11,257 nucleotides of DNA from CAYTSA01 sp964440345. Its GTDB lineage: Bacteria; Desulfobacterota; Desulfovibrionia; Desulfovibrionales; Desulfovibrionaceae. The position numbers were made by a program, and so were the translations under genes. Where the stretch lies: assembly GCA_964440345.1 (NCBI GenBank), contig CAYTSA010000113.1:1-11257 (forward strand), read 5' to 3'. The notes beneath the pieces were generated by a model, which was not told where the DNA came from, did no database searches, and was given only the letters and a program-made list of their open reading frames with translations. Shown piece by piece: positions 6,637 to 11,257 of this stretch (position 1 is its first letter; every line of letters begins with the position of its first letter).

Positions 6637-6864
6637 CTAATCGTCGCCTGCGGCCATTTCTGTTTCCCGGCACTGCGGATCGTCACAGCAATCCAGTTCA
6701 TGGGGTTTGTACCCTTTGGCCCCGTCGCCCTCTGGCTTGGCCACGTAAATGCGGCCGCAATGCGTGCATTCCAGACTTTTGCCGATGCCTTCGCCGCGAC
6801 ATTTGATTTCATTAATTTTTTCGCAGAAAGGGCAGTTTACGTTGACACTGTGCTCTTGAACCAT
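6637..6864 (-). CDS. Small zinc-ribbon protein (75 aa)
   Basis: A soluble 75-residue protein whose main feature is a pair of CxxC knuckles, C11-P-F-C14 and C33-T-H-C36, spaced as in a zinc ribbon that would hold one structural metal. Further cysteines are C22 and the C-terminal C59, C60 and C65 in a DCCDDPQC segment, so a second metal or redox-active site is possible. No membrane segment or signal peptide is present. The function is unknown. DNA, RNA or protein binding, or a rubredoxin-like role, are all open. The ATG at 6864 is supported by a GAGGAG Shine-Dalgarno 6 nt upstream. The gene diverges from the Crp/Fnr gene, and the palindrome between them suggests that regulator controls it. Confidence 0.82.
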   Translation of the reverse strand: MVQEHSVNVNCPFCEKINEIKCRGEGIGKSLECTHCGRIYVAKPEGDGAKGYKPHELDCCDDPQCRETEMAAGDD

Positions 6865-6887
6865 GACACACTCCTCTGTTTCGAGTT

Positions 6888-6900
6888 TAGAGTGAGTATG
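6888..6900 (-). promoter_or_regulatory. Possible -10 box and start of the zinc-ribbon transcript
   Basis: On the minus strand CATACT (6900-6895) matches five of six positions of the -10 consensus and predicts a start near 6888. No -35 box lies at the right distance. Instead the centre of the FNR-like palindrome (6929.5) falls 41.5 bp upstream of that start, the position known for class II FNR-activated promoters. The leader would be about 24 nt and contains the GAGGAG ribosome-binding site. This is inferred from spacing alone. Confidence 0.35.
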
Positions 6901-6916
6901 TCATCAGTTGCGACTT

Positions 6917-6942
6917 GCCGCATTGACATAGCTCAATACGGC
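6917..6942. promoter_or_regulatory. FNR-like operator between divergent genes
   Basis: A 26-bp imperfect palindrome with 20 of 26 positions symmetric. Half-sites GCCGcATTGA and TCAATaCGGC flank a 6-bp centre. The core TTGA-N6-TCAA (6923-6936) has the same 14-bp layout as the E. coli FNR box TTGAT-N4-ATCAA. It is centred 63.5 bp from the Crp/Fnr start codon and 65.5 bp from the zinc-ribbon start codon, so it can serve both genes. The regulator's recognition helix (E187, N190, R191) is compatible with a TTGA half-site. TTGACA within it (6923-6928) could also act as a -35 box for the regulator gene, which would imply self-repression. Confidence 0.6.
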
Positions 6943-6992
6943 TGAAAAATTGTATTGCTTTTTTATGACGCTTCAGCCATTTTTGTTACGCC

Positions 6993-7670
6993 ATGGACCA
7001 TTCGCAACTTATTGCATCCTTGCCTCTTTTCAAGGGGTTGCCAGAAGAGCAGGCCAAGCTTCTCTCCCAACACGCCCGGGTGGACGCTTATAACGCCGGA
7101 GAATTTATCGTCCGCGAATCTGACGAGGTCCGCGCCTTTTACGTGGTGGTGTCCGGCAGGGTGAAAATTTTCAAAAGCTCGGCCCAGGGCCGCGAGCAGA
7201 CTCTGTACATCATCAACCAGGGCGAGCCCTTTTGTCTGTGCACCGCCTTTGAAGGCGGCATTTCGCCGGTGAACGCCACTGCCCTGGAGCTTTCCCGCAT
7301 TCTGGTTTTTCCTGGCCCCTTGCTGGAGAACCTGGCCCAAAGAGAGCCCACCCTGCTCTTCAACATGCTGCTGGTTATTTCCCGCCGGCTCCGCGAATCC
7401 ATGCAGATCATCGAAAACCTGGCCCTCAAGGAAGCGCCCGGGCGCGTGGCCGCCTTTGTCATCCATACGGTGCAGGCCGTCGGCGAGAACAACGCCGCGC
7501 CGTTGACCATTACCCAGCGCGAGCTGGCCAAAATGCTTGGCGTGACGCCCGAAACCCTGAACCGCGCCCTGAGGCGCATGCAAGACGAGGGGTTGCTCTC
7601 CCTGGACCGGAACATGGTCAAGGCTCTGGACATGCCCGGGCTGGAACGCCTGGCCCAGGGACTGAACTGA
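6993..7670 (+). CDS. Crp/Fnr-family transcription regulator (225 aa)
   Basis: A DNA-binding regulator of standard Crp/Fnr length. Residues ~10-125 are the cyclic-nucleotide-binding-type beta-roll (AFYVVVSGRVKIF at 48-60), ~126-147 the dimerisation helix (SRRLRESMQIIENLAL), and ~150-222 the winged helix-turn-helix with TQRELAKMLGV (174-184) and recognition helix TPETLNRALRRM (185-196). E187 and R191 align with the FNR residues that read TTGA half-sites. The cAMP pocket of E. coli CRP (GEL...RS) is not conserved: the equivalent segment is CLC...PV (C81, L82, C83; P92, V93), so cAMP is an unlikely ligand. There is no N-terminal FNR-type cysteine cluster, and C81/C83 might have a redox or metal role. 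The ATG at 6993 has no clear Shine-Dalgarno. The FNR-like palindrome upstream suggests autoregulation. Confidence 0.93.
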   Translation: MDHSQLIASLPLFKGLPEEQAKLLSQHARVDAYNAGEFIVRESDEVRAFYVVVSGRVKIFKSSAQGREQTLYIINQGEPFCLCTAFEGGISPVNATALELSRILVFPGPLLENLAQREPTLLFNMLLVISRRLRESMQIIENLALKEAPGRVAAFVIHTVQAVGENNAAPLTITQRELAKMLGVTPETLNRALRRMQDEGLLSLDRNMVKALDMPGLERLAQGLN

Positions 7671-7840
7671 CCCCCGTCCCAGCCCTCGCCGACTCCCTCT
7701 TTGCATCTATCAGCTTTCTTTTTCACAAACCTTATGGTATCTTTCACTAATTACAGAAGGTATTATCGTAGGCCAGGAAACGCAAACTGCAACTACGCAG
7801 TCCTGCGCTACGTCTGACCAGAATACTCGAATCGCGAACT

Positions 7841-10800
7841 ATGCACTGCTCTCGTTTCCTGAATATACTCTTTACCTGCAGTATCCTTTGGTTACTGGGG
7901 GCGCCTTCCTCCTTTGGCCAGACCAAGGCTGCAGATTTTCTTACGCCTGAAGAGCTGCAGTGGCTGCAAACCCGGTCTTCTTTACGGGTCGCCGTGGGCC
8001 GCGCTTTTGCCCCGGTCATGTGGATGGATGACCAGGAGCAGTTTCACGGCATAACCGCCGACTACCTTGTTCTGCTGGAACAGCGATTGGGCGTGCGGCT
8101 GGAAGTCGCCAGGGGCTTGACCTGGGACCAGGCTGTGGCAAAAGCCCGCAACAGAGAAATTGACATCTTCGCCGCCGCAGCCCGCACCGCAGAGCGGGCT
8201 GAATACATGACTTTCACGCGCCCCTATCTTTCTTTCCCCCTGGTCATTGTCACCCGAAAAGACGGGCCGGCTGTGGCAGGTCTGGCAGACCTGGAGGGGA
8301 ATACCGTCGCCCTGAATCCTGCTTTGGCCACGTATAGCCGGCTGTTGCAGGAGTATCCTGGCGTCATTCCACAGCGCATACAAACAGCCCTGGACGGCTT
8401 GATGAAGGTGGCCCGCAATGAAGCGGACGCCTACATACTCAATTTGCCTGTAGCTGTGCACCTGATACGCGAGCATGGGCTCAACTCTTTGCATATAGCC
8501 GCCCAGACCGAGTGGGGCATAAATGAGCTGAGCATGGCGGCCCGCAACGACTGGCCCATGCTGGCGTCCATTCTGGACAAAGCTCTGGCGAGCATAACCC
8601 CTGAAGAACGGCTGGCAATACTGAATACATGGACGCCGGTGCAAAGTGCGGCGCAGGGCTTTGTCCGCCCGGTCTGGCTGTGGCTGGCCGCAGGCGCGGC
8701 CATAGCGCTTCTGCTGTTGTTCGTACACCGCCACAGGCGCCTCTGCGCGCTACAGGAACAGCACTCTGCTCTGCAGCGGGCGGAAGCGCAGCTGCGGTCA
8801 CTTATTGACGACGGACCCGTGGGCGTATTCCGGATAACACTGGACGGCAAGGTGCTCTACGCCAACCAAGAGCTGGCCCGCATGGCCGGGTTTTCCTCGC
8901 CAGAAGAGGCAATCGACTACAACCGCGAGCACGGCAACGTGTGGTTCGTCAACCCCAAAGAAGGCCAAGCCGTGGTGGAGCTGCTTCTTGAGCAGGGCAA
9001 GGTCTATGATTTCGAATACAAGGCCAGGCGCAAGGACGGCTCTGTTTTCTGGGTGTCCTCCAATTCCCGGCTGCTTACAGACGAAAACGGCGAACCTGCA
9101 GCCATTGACGGCTTTGTGCAGGATATATCAGAGCGCAAAGAAGCAGAACAACGCACTGGAGAAAGCGAAGTCAAATTCCGACGGATTTTTCACGCAGTGG
9201 CGGACGCAGTAGCCCTCTGCGACATGGAGTCCGGCGCCATTTTGGAAGTAAACCGGGCCTGGGTAAACTTGTACGGCTATTCTTTTGAAGAGGCCGCACA
9301 ACTGACACTGGAAGACCTGGAAGCCTCTCCGGATGCTTCAGCAGCAGTGTGGCGGCAAGCCATGGAATCCGGCGTTGAGTCGCTGGACTACACGCGTCAG
9401 CACGCCAACAAATTCGGCAAGCCCTTTGCCGTGGACATGACCTTGACCTCGTTCTCTCTTAAGGACCGCCCTCTTGTCTGCGCCGTTACCCGCCGGAAGG
9501 CTGCTCCCAACGACGCCTCATCGTTGCAATATCAGCTGCAGTTGCACGCAACCGCCGCCGCTCTGGAAACGCCAGCCAACAGGGCTCTTCGCGCTTGCCG
9601 CGAGAAAGACTGCAGCGCAGCTGAGCCGGCGGTCGAGCACATTTCCTACATTGCCAGCAGCCTTCGCGACCTGGCCCTGGCCAGGGAACACACTCTACGG
9701 CTGGAGAACGCTCCTGTCGATATGTGCAGCGTACTGGAGCAAGCGGCGGCGTTCGTGCGCAGCGCAGCGCCCCAGCATAGCGTGCGCACTGTTTGCCAGG
9801 CTGAGTCTGCCGTATTTGGCGATGCAGCGCGGCTGCAGCGCATGCTGGCGGCTCTGGGCGAGATTGGGGCGCATCACGGCGAAGGGGAACTGGAGCTGCG
9901 CGTTAACCTCGCCTTTAAGAACGCTGGCCGGGCAGACGTTCGCCTGGAATGCCGCGCCAACGGTCTGTTTCAAGAAGGTGCTGAAGAAGCGGACAGCAGC
10001 CAAAGCCCGGGCCTTGCCGCCGCCAAGGAGCTGGCTCTGTACATGGGCGGCCGCATGTGGCTGGAAAAGGCTGCAAAGGGCGCATCTGGAGCAGCGTGCA
10101 TTGCCCTCGTCTTGTCTGCCGCCGGGACTACAGGCGCCGTAACCCCAGCCCAGGACGCTGCCTCGCGGCTAGGCCGCGTGTTATTGGTGGAGGATTCTGA
10201 ATACAATATTTTTGTCGTCCAGTCCTACGTAAAGAATGAACCCATCCACCTGGATATTGCGTACAATGGCCTGGAGGGACTGGACAAATTTAAGTCAGGC
10301 GACTACGACTTGGTGCTGATGGACATGCAGATGCCAGTGCTGGACGGCTACGCCGCAACGAGAGCCATTCGCGATTGGGAAACAAGCCGTGGCGCCAGCC
10401 CCACGCCCATTGTGGCAGTTACCGCCCACGCCATGAGCGAAGACGCCAAACGCTGTTTGGAGGCGGGCTGCACGTTACATCTTCCCAAGCCAGTGAAGAA
10501 GGGACCCTTTCTGGAGATGCTGCGCAGTTTTCTGGCGCCTTTCAGCCCGCTTCAGCCAAATGCAGCCGCTCTTGAACCGCCTCGGGCGGATATTGACCCG
10601 GATTTACTGGAAATTGCCCCGCGGTACCTTTCCTCAGTGGGCGAAAAGCTTCAAGAGATTGAACACAGCCTGGAAAACAACGACATGAAATCAGTCCACG
10701 ACGCAGCCCACCAGCTAAAAGGCGAAGGAGCGGCTTTCGGATTTCACCCCATCACAGAGATGGGGGCGGCGCTGCAAGCAGCGGCGGACGCTGAGGACGC

Positions 10801-10864
10801 TGCAGAAGCCCGGTCGCTACTGACACGGCTGCAATCGTATATTAAAACTGTAGTGTATACGTAA
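7841..10864 (+). CDS. Membrane hybrid phosphorelay protein: SBP, PAS, PAS, degenerate kinase, REC, HPt
   Basis: A 1007-residue sensor protein. In order: signal peptide (1-27); periplasmic solute-binding domain of the SBP_bac_3 type (~47-268), as in BvgS/EvgS-like sensors; membrane helix (278-295); two PAS domains (~318-433 and 442-553); a histidine-kinase core (~555-762); receiver (~778-895); HPt (~922-1003). The kinase core is degenerate: in the H-box the TP motif is kept (T577-P578) but the His position is Ala573, the N-box Asn is Glu674, the G1 Asp is Ala706, and G2 is reduced to SPGL. The receiver has all key residues (E784, D785, D828, T861, K883), and the HPt has its HxLKGxG histidine, H957. 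It probably cannot phosphorylate itself and may relay phosphate from another kinase, gated by the periplasmic ligand. The start codon lacks a Shine-Dalgarno, but the signal peptide fits it. The 170 nt before it show no clear promoter. Confidence 0.9.
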   Translation: MHCSRFLNILFTCSILWLLGAPSSFGQTKAADFLTPEELQWLQTRSSLRVAVGRAFAPVMWMDDQEQFHGITADYLVLLEQRLGVRLEVARGLTWDQAVAKARNREIDIFAAAARTAERAEYMTFTRPYLSFPLVIVTRKDGPAVAGLADLEGNTVALNPALATYSRLLQEYPGVIPQRIQTALDGLMKVARNEADAYILNLPVAVHLIREHGLNSLHIAAQTEWGINELSMAARNDWPMLASILDKALASITPEERLAILNTWTPVQSAAQGFVRPVWLWLAAGAAIALLLLFVHRHRRLCALQEQHSALQRAEAQLRSLIDDGPVGVFRITLDGKVLYANQELARMAGFSSPEEAIDYNREHGNVWFVNPKEGQAVVELLLEQGKVYDFEYKARRKDGSVFWVSSNSRLLTDENGEPAAIDGFVQDISERKEAEQRTGESEVKFRRIFHAVADAVALCDMESGAILEVNRAWVNLYGYSFEEAAQLTLEDLEASPDASAAVWRQAMESGVESLDYTRQHANKFGKPFAVDMTLTSFSLKDRPLVCAVTRRKAAPNDASSLQYQLQLHATAAALETPANRALRACREKDCSAAEPAVEHISYIASSLRDLALAREHTLRLENAPVDMCSVLEQAAAFVRSAAPQHSVRTVCQAESAVFGDAARLQRMLAALGEIGAHHGEGELELRVNLAFKNAGRADVRLECRANGLFQEGAEEADSSQSPGLAAAKELALYMGGRMWLEKAAKGASGAACIALVLSAAGTTGAVTPAQDAASRLGRVLLVEDSEYNIFVVQSYVKNEPIHLDIAYNGLEGLDKFKSGDYDLVLMDMQMPVLDGYAATRAIRDWETSRGASPTPIVAVTAHAMSEDAKRCLEAGCTLHLPKPVKKGPFLEMLRSFLAPFSPLQPNAAALEPPRADIDPDLLEIAPRYLSSVGEKLQEIEHSLENNDMKSVHDAAHQLKGEGAAFGFHPITEMGAALQAAADAEDAAEARSLLTRLQSYIKTVVYT

Positions 10865-10870
10865 GGCTTG

Positions 10871-11257
10871 CTACCCCGGCTCTTTGTACAACCTTACAGT
10901 GTTGCGGCCGTCGTCCTTTGCTTGATAAAGGGCCGTGTCTGAGGCGTGCACCAGCCACTCGGGCTTCAAGTAATCCCGGCGCGTTGCAGTGGCCACGCCA
11001 ACGCTGACCGTTACCCGGCCGGAAACGTCGGAGGCGGCGTGCTCAATGTTCAGCTCTTTCAGCTTTTTCCGTATATATTCAGTTACTTCCAGGGCCCCGT
11101 CACTGTCTGTGCCAGGCAGGAGCAACACGAACTCCTCTCCGCCAAACCGGCCGCAAACGTCGGCCGGCCGCCGGGCTGCATCTGACAAAATGTTGGCAAT
11201 CTTCTGGAGGCAAGCGTCTCCTTCCTGGTGCCCGTAAGTGTCGTTGTAAGATTTAAA
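10871..11257 (-). CDS. Diguanylate cyclase (GGDEF), C-terminal part; 5' end outside the window
   Basis: The frame is open to the window edge, giving the last 128 residues of a GGDEF domain that makes c-di-GMP from two GTP. Visible features are YNDTYGHQEGD (substrate-binding Asn-Asp), then the active-site GGEEF (residues 39-43 of the fragment), and later SVGVA and the C-terminal ALYQAKDDGRN motif. An allosteric inhibitory site RxxD (RPAD, 30-33) lies exactly five residues before GGEEF, as in PleD, so product feedback inhibition is expected. The catalytic signature looks intact, so an active enzyme is likely. Its sensory or receiver domain lies beyond position 11257. The stop at 10871 is 6 nt from the stop of the convergent hybrid sensor gene, and no terminator separates them. 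Confidence 0.92.
   Translation of the reverse strand, partial: FKSYNDTYGHQEGDACLQKIANILSDAARRPADVCGRFGGEEFVLLLPGTDSDGALEVTEYIRKKLKELNIEHAASDVSGRVTVSVGVATATRRDYLKPEWLVHASDTALYQAKDDGRNTVRLYKEPG

Noticed and set aside
7671..7840. Possible promoter (TATTAT at 7761-7766) and short inverted repeat ACTGC/GCAGT near 7787-7802 upstream of the hybrid sensor gene
   Set aside because: No -35 hexamer at 15-18 nt and no sigma-54 type TGGC-N8-TTGC element was found. A 5-bp repeat is expected by chance.

Overview
The window looks like part of a Desulfovibrio-type (Desulfovibrionaceae) chromosome. This is an inference from the G+C-rich coding style, a Crp/Fnr-type regulator, and a large hybrid sensor with a solute-binding sensory domain. 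No rRNA, tRNA, CRISPR array, insertion sequence or phage gene was recognised.

Layout. Positions 1-514 hold no recognised protein gene, but carry two hairpin-plus-T-run terminators that read leftward, and between the second one and position ~440 a possible short RNA. Three genes follow on the minus strand, read right to left: a 1302-residue class I adenylate cyclase homologue with pentapeptide repeats (6229-2321), a 12-helix MFS permease (2268-1096), and an exported protein of unknown function (1006-515). The spacing (52 and 89 nt) and the terminator at 352-379 suggest one transcription unit, possibly with internal promoters. Positions 6230-6636 hold a possible small membrane-protein ORF and a strong minus-strand terminator. 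A small zinc-ribbon protein gene (6864-6637) and a Crp/Fnr-family regulator gene (6993-7670) diverge from a 128-bp intergenic region that carries a near-perfect FNR-like palindrome. A 1007-residue membrane-anchored hybrid phosphorelay protein (7841-10864) follows, and its stop lies 6 nt from the stop of a convergent, 5'-truncated diguanylate cyclase gene (11257-10871).

The genes have signalling in common: a cAMP-synthase-like protein, a cAMP-receptor-family regulator, a phosphorelay protein and a c-di-GMP synthase. What stands out is that several of these proteins appear to have lost the textbook active-site residues. The adenylate cyclase homologue aligns without gaps to the E. coli CyaA active-site segment, but Pro and Thr replace the two metal-binding aspartates. 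The hybrid kinase has Ala at the H-box histidine and Glu at the N-box asparagine, while its receiver and HPt domains are complete. The Crp/Fnr protein lacks the residues that bind cAMP in E. coli CRP. The window may therefore hold pseudoenzyme-based signalling proteins and not a working cAMP pathway. This rests on alignments made by eye from remembered family sequences and needs a proper alignment.
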